64,000 nucleotides of DNA from Agaricus subrufescens (taxonomy: Eukaryota; Basidiomycota; Agaricomycetes; Agaricales; Agaricaceae): the NCBI GenBank assembly GCA_029945375.1, contig CM057066.1:992001-1056000 (forward strand), given 5' to 3'. The position numbers and the translations under genes were made by a program. The stretch's first letter is position 1. Each line of letters starts with the position of its first letter. Below the pieces are notes generated by a model. That model did no database searches, was not told where the DNA came from, and worked only from the letters and a program-made list of their open reading frames with translations. Below are positions 11,297 to 22,990 of this stretch, in pieces.

Positions 11297-14200
11297 TCAT
11301 ATGAAGATCGGAGTTTGAGTGGGTTCAGGGTCCAATCCGATAAGTCTACGATGATGTGCCTTGAGATGGTGCATGTATTCCACATGGGCGTTCCACTTGC
11401 ATTCCTCTTTCCTGGGGCATAAGGGGCCTTGGAAAGAGAAGGCTTTGGGGTTGTTGATGAGGAAGATGATGATGTCTTCGATGCGGGTGTAGTCATGGTC
11501 GATGCGTCTGGTGTACCAGGAGCATTTGTTGAGGATGTGTTGTCTGGACTCAAGGGTGTGGTGGTGTCTGGGGCATGTGGTGGGTGGAGGGGGGTTGGAG
11601 TTGGAGAAGAATCGATCGTGGTAGCTGCCGATAGGGGTGTGGTTGGTTACGGCATGGCAGAATCTGGTGTAGAGTTGTGTGGATTTGGCGGCGGTAGTGA
11701 AGAAGTATGTGCCCATCCAAGGGCCATTCCCATGTGTGGTTGGGGTGAGATGTTCTTCTGATTCCCTGTCTGTCATGGGTAGGAATCTTTTTCCCTTGTA
11801 GAACCCAGATTTAGGGTCGTGGAAGTCTTGAGACCATTGAGCGGTGGCTTCCTGTTTGATGGCTAGGTGTCATTTCTGAAGAGTTTGGGAGGGGGGGAAA
11901 ATTGTTTTGCGATTGTAAGATGCATGTCTTGCGCTGGTGGCAGTGCATTTGGCTATGCAAGGTGCGCATTTACGGTCAAAATTTTTGTGCTTGCATTGTG
12001 GCATGCTGGCGGCTCGGAAACCGGTGATTGTGATGTGGATGTGTGGTGCAGCTTCTACAAGGTTGCTAAGGGCTCCAGCAAGAGCAATATTGATGGATCG
12101 TCCCTTGTGGGACAAACTATTGAAGATGTGGCTGCAGAGGACGGGAACGCATGGTGAGAGAAGTTGTACATGGTGGATGGAATGGTGGGGTTGGGCACGG
12201 ATGTGTTGAGTAATTTTTGTGATGGCCATAATGGCGGACCACGTGTGGGTGTTTGCTATGGACGTTCGTCTTCCTGCAGGGAGGGTGTTGGAATATATGA
12301 GTGAGCCTCCATGGGTGATGGAGTAGGACGTGTGGACGTGTTTGGGGATAGATGGGTCGGATGGGTCGATGACTTTGTCTTTTTGTTTTTTGCCAGCCAT
12401 GACAGCACAAATGGAGTGAGTGGCGGGGGTGGTAATGATTTTAGAGATGAGCTCATGGTGGGCTTCGATCTCTTCTTTGGGGGCTTTAAGGGATGATGGG
12501 GGGATAATGAGGAAGAGTTTTGAGTGATGTACATCCATGAATCACTGGCCAGGGGTGGCTTTAGGGTGAGTGGGGTGGAAGGTTTCAGCGATGAGGTCGA
12601 GGCTGCTAACGTCTAAGGGGGACTTAGCGGCTTTTCTTCTGGTTTTAGACATCATCTCTAAGCTATCTGGATGTAACTTTGTTCCCTGAGCCATGTGTTT
12701 ATAAGTGAGGGCGAGGATGGGGTGTCCTCGGTGGAGGGTGGTGATTCTAGCTTTAGCTTTGTCGTGCAATTTTTTGAGTATGATATGCATGGGGGTAAGG
12801 CCGGCCATGGCTAGTGCTCCTCCTGTAGGGGTGGTTTGGAATGCGCCTGTGATCCATAGTGATGTGGACTGATGCATAGCATTGAATATTTTTGTGTTAG
12901 CAACAAATCCATGTGTGCCTGGGTGGTACCAGCAGCTGAGTCTGTGCGTGGCAATCGGGATGACGCATGAGGTGTAGAGGAGTCTTTTGTGGGTTGGGAG
13001 GAGGCCATGTGCTGAGTTGCCTAGGATTTTGAGGCATTTTGTGGCTGATAAGGAGCACGTAGCGTATCGCTTGATGTGGTATTTGAAGGTAAGGGACTGG
13101 TCAAAAAAGACGCCTAGATATCTCCAGATGTCTTTGGGAGTGAGGGGATGGTCTCCCGTGTATGGTTCGACTCCGAGGTCAATGGGGGGGTTGGGGTTGC
13201 TAGGTTTCTTGGCGAAATTGAATAGCTCAGTCTTGGAGTGCTCCATGACCAATCCAAATTCTGTAAATAAAGTTGAGATGTGTGAGTACGCGCAGAGGAG
13301 AGTTTCATGAGTACAGGAGTAGTCCGTGTCTGTAGCAACAAGCAAACCATCATCTACATATGAGAGGAAAGAGGAAATGGGTTTGATAAAGGAGTCGTTG
13401 TTCTAGGAGATGAAAAATAGGAGAAATATAGAGTGCAGACAAGATAGGTAATAATGCGCTGCCTTGTCTGACTCCTATGTCGCATGCATACTTTTGTGAT
13501 TTTTTACTATTGATATTATAAGTAGTGAATCGATCAACTAAATAGTTCTGGAAGAAGGAAACAACCTGTGGGGGATATCCAAAATGAGTTAGAACATGGC
13601 AGAGGATGTGATGGTTGAGAGATGGGAAAAATTGGGTGATATTGAATGCTAATACCAATACAACCTGTTTGCGACTCCATGTGTTTCAAACGCAGTGTGT
13701 GATGGCGACAGCCGCATCTTCAGTAGATCTTTGTAGGATGCCTCCAGTCTGGCAGGGGTGAATGATATCATGGGTGATGCTGTCGAACTGAAGGCAGGTG
13801 GCGATGATTTTCTCGAATAATTTGCTGGTACTGTTGAGGAGGACAATGGGCCTGAATGACTTGATCTTGTCATAGGATGGTTTATTCGGTTTGGGGATGA
13901 TGACCGAATTGGATTCTTTGAAGTGCGATGGCCATATACCTAAGTTGACGCATGCATTACATAGTGAAACAAGGGTGGCAGTGAATTCGGGGGAGGTTCT
14001 GATGAGACATTTAAGGAGATGCCAAGATATGTGGTCTGGGCCCGGGGCGGAGTTTTTGGAGCAGCTGCGGAGGGCATCGGTGAGTTCCAAGGGGGAGTTC
14101 CATTTGTGTTCAGGGAGGGGGGGGAGGTTGGACGTGACTCTGTCAAATGTGACCGGTCGGTCATTAGCCAAATTGAAGGTTGAGTGGATAGCGTTAAAAA

Positions 14201-15515
14201 GAGATTCATCATCTTGGCATGGGTTACTGTTCTGATCTAGGATAGCCTCTGTTGCAGGAAGTTTCCTTTCACGTGTCCACTCAATTAGATCCCAGGGTTG
14301 TTTTTTGTCAACGGCCGTGTGTTTGATGGTTTCGCTAAAGTACGCGTTTCTCTTCATTCTAGCCATTTTTCTAAGGGCAGAGTATTTAGTTGGGTCCCAT
14401 TTATGACCTTGTTGGCAGTTATGCCTCATGTCATTGAACAGGTTTTTACATTCCTTATCCCACCATTTTTTGGAGTGGTGGGACGGTTTAGTCATGATGG
14501 CGTGTGAGGTCCACACATTCAAGAATATAGACACCATACCTTGGACAAAGGTTTCGACTTCTTCCGCATTGCCCGGGATTCCTAGGTTGAGTCTGAGGGA
14601 GTTAGTGTTCTCAATCACTTCCTTAACGAATCAGTCCTCTTTCGAGTACCTGTCTAAGAACATTTTTCCTACTGTGTCTTCTTGTCCTTTATTGGGGATC
14701 TTGATGAGGATTGGATTGTGGTCCGATCTGAGTCTGCTGGTGTCATTGTCTTGGACCTCAATGTGGAATCTCTCATCCTCAATGAGTTGAGGCGAGGCAA
14801 AGCACAGGTCGATTATAGAAGGACGGACCCCTTCCTGCTGATGCAGAATGTGAGTGGGGGCAAGGGGATTAGATGGGATTGCTCGAAGCATGCCGAGGGT
14901 GCTGGTTACGTCAATGAGACAGGAGCTGAAGGAGTTCGGGCCGTGGTGTGCTCTGGCCCCTGGATCCCACTCGTTATCCTGAATATTAAAATCACCTGCG
15001 CATATGTCAGCATCCAGGATAAGGTGAGTGTGGTTTTTGAGGAACATGAGCCCCATGTTAGTGCGGCTGTCATTGTAAACGTTGATGATGTTGGTGGTTT
15101 GCCGTGACTTCCTGGGATGTTTGAGGGTGATGATCGAGACATCAGGGTGTTTGGAGATATCTGATCGATATTGTGGGGTGAGGGATGCAAGCCTTCTGTT
15201 AACGTATGTTAGTACTTGTGGTTTGAACAACTTTTCCTGCGTATTGTCAAATGTGGGGAGAACTGGAATCCACAACGAATGGATGGGGGGACCAAATGTG
15301 TTGTCGCCTTCTCTATTGATGGCAGATGGTTGAGACCGTACACATCTCCATCCAGGTTCTTGAAATAGAATGATATCTATAAAAGGGGAGCAATGTTCGA
15401 GCGTGAGGGGTGTGTTTTCCCAGCTCTTGTTAGCATTATAAGACCATAATTTAAGGGAAAGGGGGGCGAGGATTCGACTCTCGTCCAAGGGCATCGTGTT
15501 GTTGTTATTAATCAT
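11297..15515 (-). pseudogene. LINE ORF2: endonuclease, reverse transcriptase, RNase H-like
   Basis: Starts at ATG 15513-15515, overlapping the ORF1 stop. Endonuclease marks are LWSYNANKSW, A-G-D-F-N and R-S-D-H-N-P. Reverse transcriptase blocks are SAPGPDHISW, SFRPIVLLNSTSKLFEKI, F-F-P-S-L, G-V-R-Q-G-S, the catalytic Y-V-D-D (about 13360) and YLGVFFD. The segment about 11870-12540 is RNase H-like by position (THTWSAIMAITKI). The C-terminus has a Cys/His cluster. In-frame TGA codons lie at 14631-14633, 13686-13688, 12542-12544 and 11870-11872. A frameshift lies near 13395, just before Y-V-D-D. The frame is otherwise continuous, so decay is modest. Confidence 0.9.
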
Positions 15516-18322
15516 GGGGGGTGATGATTCTGTTGGGGTCAGAGGCCTTGATGGCTGCCTTTTGGGATGCGATACGTCTTTCTCTGTCTTCTTCGTTGTG
15601 CCTGAAGTGCCACTGTTTGTTGTGCTGGTGTTGTTTGTATTCGCATTGGGGGTCAAATGCGACATGATCCTTTCCACAATTTAGGCACTTGGGAGGGTGT
15701 GGGCACTCCGGGATGTGGTTGTCTGTTCTCACTTTAGCGCAGCACTCTGAGCAGAAGTTATGATTCTCTGTGCAGTGGCCGTCCCCGCATCTAGTGCATT
15801 TGTGGTGGTTGACCCTACACGTTGAGGTACCGTGTTGCCAGGACCAACATTTTTGACACTGTGGGACAAACTCTCTGGGCCTAGCATATTCTATACGGAT
15901 TAGTTTGCTGTTCATGTGGTATGGCTTGTTGACAATATGTTTAGTGTTGGCTCCATTTTGGGAGTCCCATACATCAACAAATACAACAGCGTTGTCAACT
16001 GATCCTCTAGATCTAACGATACGTGGGGTGCAAACGCACATGAGTCCATTAAGGTGGGAGTTTTGTCCCATGAACTCAAGGACATTTTGTCCAGTTAGGA
16101 CATCCTCATCGCATTTACTGTATGGGGTCATGTAATAACTGAACCCTTTAAGGATGAGGTGGGCAGTGGACTGTGGAGCATATGGTACCAATTGATCTTT
16201 GGTGAGCTCTTGCTTGCCTAGAACGGTGGTTTGGAGAGCGAGGTGGAGGTCTCGGAATTCTGTATCTCTGGGGACAATGTTAAGGTGTAAGTGGAACGTC
16301 TTGCCTACAATTTTTCCAGTTTCAACGCAAACAATGCTGCGGATGCCAGTCAAACTTCTGTTCATGCGTTCTGTGATGCTCTCAATGTCGGTGAGGTGTG
16401 TGATGTGGAGGACGGAGTCAATATTGAAGATTGCTGCTTTATGGCTAGGTCCTTTTGAGATGGTGATTTGTTTTGGAGTGGGGGAGGCCTTTGGATTGAT
16501 CGGCTTGGGTGGGGTTTTGACTTTGGGGTGGGGATGCATTCAAGGCCGGAAATGGCCGCCTTCTTCACTTCATTATCTAGATCAGAAGCTAGAATTTGTG
16601 TTAGTAGTTTTTGGGCTTCTGGAGTGTAGGGCATAGGGGCCGGCTTGACCACATCAGCATACAATGATTTTTTAGGGGGGGGGGAAATTTTATTGGGTTT
16701 ACCGTATTTTTTGGAGTGAATCTTTGTGTGTTCCTTAATAGCATGCTCATCCACAGCCTTGGCAGTGTCGTTGATCTTCTGGAGGAGGGCAGATTTGCCC
16801 TTAGTCCCAAGATGGGACATGTCTTTGATTGATAACTTGAGGTCGCTGGCTGGTTTGCTGAATGCCAATTTGGTAGTAGCAGGTTTGGGGATTGGTTTGG
16901 GCGGGCCTATTCTGATAGGGGAGCGGGACCGGGGAGGGATTGTATTTTTGGGAGGGGGAAGGGTGTGGGATTGGACGGGGCGATTGGGACATGCAGGGCG
17001 TGTGCTGATTCATTGAGTGAGGGGAAGTTGACATGATCAACCGGGACGGCAGGGGTTGCATCCTTAGGGATAATGGGTTTAGGGGACGCATAAGATAGTT
17101 CGGTGTGTGCAGGGGATGTCGGCCTCTCCAGGGCCTGGGTGTGGTCTTCGGATGTATCCATGTGTGTGAAGGGGGGGACTGTTTCACCCTGATTTGGGCA
17201 ATAAGGTTGGACATCGGAGGGGCATGAATAAAGTTCTTTGGCCGTATTGAGGCCTACTTTAACGTTGTCCCACCTCATGGTGGGATATCCCTTGATGAAC
17301 CTGTAAGCTGGTTCAGCGAGCACGTGGGAGTTAGGGATAAACTCTGGGATGAAACTGTCATAGTAGACTATGAGTTTGGACCACAATGCATTAATGTGGT
17401 CCATTTTTTCAATGGAAAATGCTTTCTTAAGGGGAGCGGGAGTGGGAGTGGTTGGGCGGGGGATATTGGGGATGACAATGTGGTCAACTCCAACCTTGCT
17501 GAGCATGACAGAAGTTTCGAATTCATTAATCTGTTGGGATTTAGTGATTTTGAGCAGGTTAGTATTGTCTTCTTTGTTGCAAAGGGTATTCACAGCTTGG
17601 ATTGTGGCTCTGGTGACAGCAGGGGATCTTGGGGTCTTGCCGCAGTCTAAGATAAGGTTTTTATTGGTGGGTGGGGTGACCGGGGTGGGGGGGTTAATAG
17701 GGGTGGCCGGTGTGTGTTTGGGTGAGGGAGAGGGGGCATGGGATCTAGGTATATTGCAGAGCCTGTGCTCAATTTGCTCGTCAGTAAGTTGTTGGAACTC
17801 TTCCTTGTCTTTGAGGTTCTGGAATTCCTGTTTGATTTCCTTGTTGGTCATGTTGGCTAGCCGGTCGCTGCCATTTTTGCAGGCTTTGGCAATCTCCAAA
17901 GGGGTGAGTGATTCATTGGAAATATCTGAAACCGATGCAGCTGTGTGTACGTTAGGTTGTATCATTGAGGTGGGTCTGGATCTGCCTCGTGTAGGTGAGG
18001 CTTGATCATTCTGAGTGAGGTTAGCATGCATGAGGAGGTTGTCCTCTGTCAGTGCATTAGCAGTGTTTTTGGGAGCGGGAGTTCGTCTAGCGGGGATGGC
18101 AGAAGATGAGCGGATACTGCTTGCCTTGGATCTGCTCTTCTTGCTGAGCAGCTCATTTTTCAGGTTATAGCCTTTGTTGGTGAGGTCGGTAGTTTGCACA
18201 CATAGGGTGCGCTTCTCTTCTCTGGCTGCAAGACGGGCAGACTTTTGAGCTTGGATGGCGGCAAACTCAGGAGGGAGGGAGGGAGGAGTGAGTTGGGAAT
18301 CAGGAACATATGAGTCGCTCAT
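15508..18322 (-). pseudogene. LINE ORF1 (Gag-like, zinc knuckle)
   Basis: Begins at ATG 18320-18322 (MSDSYVPDSQL). The first ~470 residues are low-complexity and rich in Pro, Ser and Lys. A nucleic-acid-binding region with repeated Cys/His (C-Q-K-C-W-S-W-Q-H, C-T-R-C-G-D-G-H-C, C-L-N-C-G-K-D-H) lies at about 15690-15870. Two frameshifts break it, near 16870-16910 and near 16530-16550, both beside homopolymer runs. The stop is at 15508-15510. By analogy with other LINEs the product would bind the element RNA. Confidence 0.85.
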
Positions 18323-18412
18323 GGTGTGGCTGGTGGGCCGAAGAAACACAATGTATTCCAATAATGCACTGCTTTTCACTGGGATGATGAAAGTAAGAGG
18401 CAAAAGAGGAAT

Positions 18413-18428
18413 GTCCTTCATTAATACT
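18413..18428. repeat. Target site duplication, 5' side of the LINE
   Basis: GTCCTTCATTAATACT borders the LINE 5' end and pairs with 10690-10705. Copies B and C of the gene show the uninterrupted sequence at this place. Confidence 0.9.
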
Positions 18429-18765
18429 GTCAAGCACTCAAATTTGTCACCGGAGCCCCCAGAGTGATAAGTGCTTCTAAACTCAAGTGGTTGAATGATG
18501 AGCACTAGGGAGACACGACAAAAAATACTAACTGAATTTTGGTGGTTTCAGCACCACCAGCATCCACACCACATAAGGCAGAATATTTGATAGTCTCCTG
18601 GATAGCGGCTTGCTTGACGGCACTTTGCTTTGAGTAGGCACCTGCATTGGTGAAAGTCACGGTAGAAATGTCTTGTTGAGATTTGACTGTCAATGCCACT
18701 GTTTTGGAAATACTGCCAGTGCTGCACTTCAAGATGATATTGCGGATTCCATACAAAGTCGACAT

Positions 18766-19556
18766 GGTGAGGATTTGCTGAAGAATTACAGCTCGAAGAG
18801 CGAGCTTTTAACAGCTATTTGGGTGCTTTACTTGCTTACAATGTAGGGTCAGATGCATCGTACCATGCGGTATTTTGTAAGGCTGCAAGGCTACTAACTC
18901 CTCATGGAATATCAAAAGCGATACAAAAGGTTTAGCCATCCAATAATGAGCCATAACAAGCGCTATTAAATCTCTTGTAAGGCTGCAGAGTTGCTGGCCC
19001 ATAATGGAATATTCAAAGCAGAACAAAAGGTTTAACCGTTCAAGAGCGAGCTATTTCAAGTGGTATCAGATCTCCTGCAAGGCCACAAAGTTACTGGCCT
19101 ATAACGGAATGTTAAAAGCAATATAGAAAATTTAGCCATCCAAGAATGAGCTGTACCAAACAGGATTAGATCCCTCATGAGGCTTCAGAGTCATTGATCC
19201 CTACCTGAATATCAGAATCGATACTATATAATATGTAGTCATGCAAGAATGAATTGTATAAAAAAGGATTAGATCTCTTGTAAGGCCTTGGGAAGTTTGT
19301 GTCCCAATACATAACATAGCCTTGAGCCTCATGATGGGCTGACGTCTCAAGCAACATTAGGGCTCTGGTAACTCCCGTAAACCGCTGTTCTGTATCAGAA
19401 TCAATGCGTAACATGCGCTAGCACCATGCGGTGTGAGTCTAAGAGTGTTGTAAATGTTATTGTTTGCAGAGTAATGCTGTCACAGTCATCACGTTAAGCC
19501 TATTAATAGCACATCAGCACCTTTCTTCCACTCCCTGTTTCTCGGAATCATGGTCC
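18766..19556. promoter_or_regulatory. Divergent intergenic region of unit A with ~100-bp tandem repeats
   Basis: The space between orphan A (-) and kinase A (+). A degenerate block recurs with a period of about 100 bp, at 18931, 19031, 19131 and about 19232, marked by TTTAGCCATCCAAGAATGAGC and TCTTGTAAGGC. A TATTAATAG element lies at 19501-19509, about 50 nt before the kinase ATG, and is kept in all three units. It must carry both promoters. Confidence 0.75.
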
Positions 19557-21147
19557 ATGTACAAGTGCGCTCTCCGCACAGCACAAATCCATTCCTTTCC
19601 TATCCCAAACTTTTGCCCTCTTGTTATCGCGCATTTTTCCACTAACATCCGGATGTCTTCTTTGCCTAAGCCAGAGTATCCAAATCAGCGTTTCTCGGTC
19701 AATGCGGATGGCAATAAAGTCACCGACCTAGTTTTTGCTTCAGAGCCTATTGGGATGGCCGCCTCTGAAGGCTATGGCTGGGCTCAATTCGAGTTTGGTG
19801 AGCAAATCGGCCTGGAGGAGCGATATACTATTGCTCGCAAATTGGGCTGGGGGATGTACTCAAGCACCTGGCTCGCTCGTGACAGCATGTCAGTGTGTCC
19901 TGTCTGTCCATTATGGAACCTTTACTGGATACTATTAGACTGACACCATGGCTTTCAGAAAAAACACATTTGTTGCTATCAAGGCTCTTACTGGCCATAC
20001 AACGGACTTGCATGAATGTGGAATTGTCTGGGAGGCTGATGCCCTCCGCCTTGTTTCATGCACACCTACTTCTCCTCACTGCACGTCCATTATGGATGAA
20101 TTCACGATCACTGGAAAAGGCTCTGCTAGCTCCCACATGTGTTTCGTGATGCCTGTATATGGGGGCAACGTGAAAGTGCTCATTGGATCGAGGAAGACTC
20201 CACTTCCGTTCTGTATTGCTAAGCAGATACTTCTTCACTTGCTTTGTGGTATTGCACATGCTCATGAATGTGGTATCATGCATACTGATATGAAACATGA
20301 CAACATTTTCTTTTCAACTAATATGACTACAGATGACATTGAAGCATGGATGATAAAAGACCCCTCACGGAGACATGCGCCAGAGTACTGCTATGATGGC
20401 GTGTTGCAGTCTGCAGTATCGCAACCACTACCCATGATCACTGAGGAAGAAGCAGCGCAAGCTACATATTCGCTGGCCGATTTCAGCTCCGGTAGGTGGT
20501 GTATCAATCTTTTCTTCTTGAAGGAGCTTATCAGCGTTCAGCGCAACCATCAGGCCTTCATACTCACCACACAATCACGTCACTTCCTCTACGACCACTG
20601 GAATCATATCTTGGAGCAGAATGGGATAAGCCCGCAGACATCTGGACCTTTGGCTGTCTCGTACGTGCGCTCTGCACTACTACTTAGATGAAAGTCAGCT
20701 AATTTAAGTCCACTTTAAAGATATTTGAGCTGGTTACTGGAAAACACCTCTTCCGCTATCAACGAAATACAAAATTCACTGGTATGGACGAGACGGAGAA
20801 CATACTCTACTTCATGATGCTACATACTTGAGAAGTCTTCTGTGTGGCGCAACTACAAGTTTCTCTGAATGCTCCTGATTACTTCAACCCAGATTGTGAG
20901 CATCTGTCATCACCCAGTTCTCCTTGTTACTTATTCATCCATGTGTTCAGGTATGTTTAAGAATCTGAAGGATCCTGAGATTCTCGAGTGGCCAATCAAG
21001 GCACGTATTGATGATTTGAAAGTTATCTCAGATGAAGAAGCTACAGATACAGCAAGGTTGCTTGAGCGGTGCCTGTGTCTAGACGCATCAGACCGGGTGA
21101 CTGTGACTGAGCTTCTGAGCGACCCATGGTTCAACGGAGTGGAGTAG
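19557..21147 (+). pseudogene. SRPK-like protein kinase, copy A (inactivated)
   Basis: Exons 19557-19888, 19959-20491, 20524-20660, 20721-20895 and 20951-21147 match copy C one for one (332, 533, 137, 175 and 197 nt). The Gly-rich loop (LGWGMYSS), V-A-I-K and the catalytic H-T-D-x-K-H-D-N are kept. The metal-binding D-F-G has become D-F-S (AGC at 20485-20487). The P-P-E of the P+1 region has become P-L-E (CTG at 20598-20600). Codon 20829-20831 is TGA where copy C has CGA. Each change can be explained as a CpG transition. The product, if made, would be a truncated pseudokinase lacking the last ~100 residues. Confidence 0.9.
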
Positions 21148-22412
21148 CCACTCGTCAAGATTCCCCTATTATTGTGAGGGTTGTTGATAACTTTTATGTG
21201 TAAGTTACATCGTGAATACAGCGGTATTCAAGCGAACATGATCAAGATGAGTCAAAAATCATGCATGGTCAGTCACCCGCTTGTTTGCCACAACACCTTT
21301 GGCAGAAAAGTATGACTATTGAGCAGAGTCAACTTGATAATCCTACTCTTCATGATGTGGCAATGATATTTTGGCTCCTCGGTGTAGAAGGGACTGAGCC
21401 TCAAGAATACGGTGAGACATTTGATTTGAGTCTTATCTGAGGGAAGGTTACATATCGGGGACACTCCATATGTTTATGCTATCCGTACCAGTTCTCAGGC
21501 ACCAATTCCTATAAGCCAGAATTACAAATGACCACTAACGTAGACAGGAAGTGAACCTAGAACACAAAGATAGGGACAGAGGCTTTGTTGAGTTGTTGAC
21601 GAGATGACGTGAAAGATTCAGTAATTTCCAGAGTTGGAATTCTGGAAGAGGCAAATTTCGTGACTAAATGGACTAGATGTATAGAGACATTTGCCACACC
21701 GGAGTGAAGAAAACCACTTCTGGGAAGGAAAGTTGTAGCCGATTCTCTGGTAGAACCAAGAAAAGTTTGAGGCAGTCTCGGATCAACGACGTGTGATCAA
21801 GCTAAACCTTGGTCTTATAACCACAGGGCTTGGCAATTGCACAGAATCACACAGATGAATTGACAAACCTTAGTCCAAACCAGAGCTCAGATAAATTATC
21901 ATATTTTGTTAAAATCCTTTACTTTTGCATTCAGTCGAACGCATGATGGAAAGTCCATACTTGCTGTGGCGATGTTTAATAGAGTCTAATTATAACTTAG
22001 GGTCATGCCGTCGAGAACAAAAGCCAAAACTCGGCTATCAGCAACTATAATTGATTTATCTTATCTTGAGTACATTTGCTAGGAGTTGGTTGGTTGGGAA
22101 CAGATGCCACGAACAATGGAGAAACAGGCATTACCATTCAGTCACGCAAGTAGCTATTCCAGCTTTCTTATTGGAGACTCTTCCTAAAAGTACTGAGGCA
22201 ACTGCTCACACCAATGATATCACCATGGCGCATTCTGGACGTGAAGACAATCACACACATTGATAATGTGGTACAACGGACAGTCAATTCAACACTCGAC
22301 AATAGAAAACAAGTAAGGGGCATAGGTAACAGATCACCATAAAAAACGGAAATGATGCGATTCAGAGTACGCTGGACCGATAATACAAAGGGAGCCCTGT
22401 GGACTAGGTTGA

Positions 22413-22990
22413 TCATTTTTTATTGACCGGAGCTTGCTTCCTGCACAGACCTCGATTAGTGTTCTCAGCAATTCATTGAGTCATACTCACTTGTCAAATT
22501 GCTCTTTGGTAATAGCAATGTAGTCGTTATTTCTTTCCCAAAGTGCTTTGTTTGCACTGTTACTTTGCTTCGGAATGTGCAAGCGCTCCCAAAACATCTT
22601 GTCTGATTGGCGATAAAAGTACAATTGTGCGCCATCCTTGTTCTTCATCAATACCGTCAAGCGGTCGAATTTGTCAATACCCGTGCCACCAGTATGATAA
22701 GTGCCGCTAAACTCAAGTGATTGAATGGCAAGCGCTAGAGGGAAATGACGAAAGGGGACTAACGCGATTTCGGCTGTTTCAGCACCACCAGCATCCGCGC
22801 CGCACTTAGCAGCATAGTGAATGACATCCTGGATGGCGGCTTGTTTAACAGCTGGTTGCTTTGAGTATACTTTTGCGTCGACGAAAGTTGCAGTAGAAAC
22901 AGTTTTGGACTGGACTTTCAATGCAACCGTATGACTAACGGAGGCACTATGGCGCATTATGATATTGCGGATTCCGAATGAAGCAGACAT
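22413..22990 (-). CDS. Orphan protein, copy B
   Basis: Not recognised. Exon 1 is 22491-22990, with a 50-nt intron and a last exon 22413-22440 ending K-Q-A-P-V-N-K-K. Read without a middle intron it has 175 aa. A possible extra intron of 50-54 nt ends at a CCCTCTAG acceptor near 22720 and would remove about 17 residues in frame. No signal peptide or membrane segment is seen. The N-terminal half is rich in Val, Thr and Ser with beta character; the C-terminal half is aromatic and basic (LYFYRQSDKMFWERLHIPK). It lies head to head with kinase B. Conservation of frame and termini in copies A, B and C argues that it is a real protein. Confidence 0.75.

Larger units (their letters stand above)
10706..18411 (-). 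mobile_element. LINE (non-LTR retrotransposon), Tad/L1-like, full length but mutated
   Basis: A 7.7 kb element on the minus strand. Its 3' end is a run of 14 T on the plus strand (poly(A) at 10706-10719) and its 5' end is near 18411, flanked by 16-17 bp target site duplications. It has the two-ORF layout: ORF1 with a CCHC-type zinc-knuckle region, and ORF2 with apurinic endonuclease, reverse transcriptase, an RNase H-like segment and a C-terminal Cys/His region. The length and duplications indicate a complete insertion by target-primed reverse transcription. ORF1 has two frameshifts; ORF2 has four TGA codons and one frameshift, so this copy is dead. It landed inside the orphan protein gene of unit A. 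Confidence 0.93.
10472..18765 (-). pseudogene. Orphan protein, copy A, split by a LINE
   Basis: The 5' part is 18412-18765 (start MSTLYGIRN) and the 3' part is 10545-10705, followed by an intron (10494-10544) and a last exon (10472-10493) ending K-Q-A-P-G-S. A 7.7 kb LINE sits between codons that read L-T-V-L-M-K-D in copies A and B. Copy A also carries a one-base difference and a TAG in the segment that may be an intron (about 18490-18545). If that segment is spliced out as a roughly 50-nt intron, the frame is kept. Either way the gene cannot give a full protein. Confidence 0.9.
9945..21900. repeat. Segmental duplication unit A (with LINE inside)
   Basis: First of three tandem copies of a segment that is about 4.2 kb once transposons are removed. 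Order: 3' flank (9945-10471), orphan protein gene (-), repeat-bearing intergenic region, kinase (+), and a tail to about 21870. The flank beginning TCGAACGCATAATGGAAAG is shared with units B (about 21937) and C (about 33723). The tail sequence GATCAAGCTAAACCTT (about 21795) recurs at 37911, next to the TPI gene. Both genes of this unit are broken. Confidence 0.9.

Noticed and set aside
11297..15515. TGA recoding (selenocysteine or readthrough) in the LINE ORF2
   Set aside because: A frameshift is also present and fungi lack selenocysteine insertion; mutation decay explains the stops better.
11429..17650. Long plus-strand frames across the LINE
   Set aside because: They mirror the minus-strand ORF1 and ORF2 and show no protein family.
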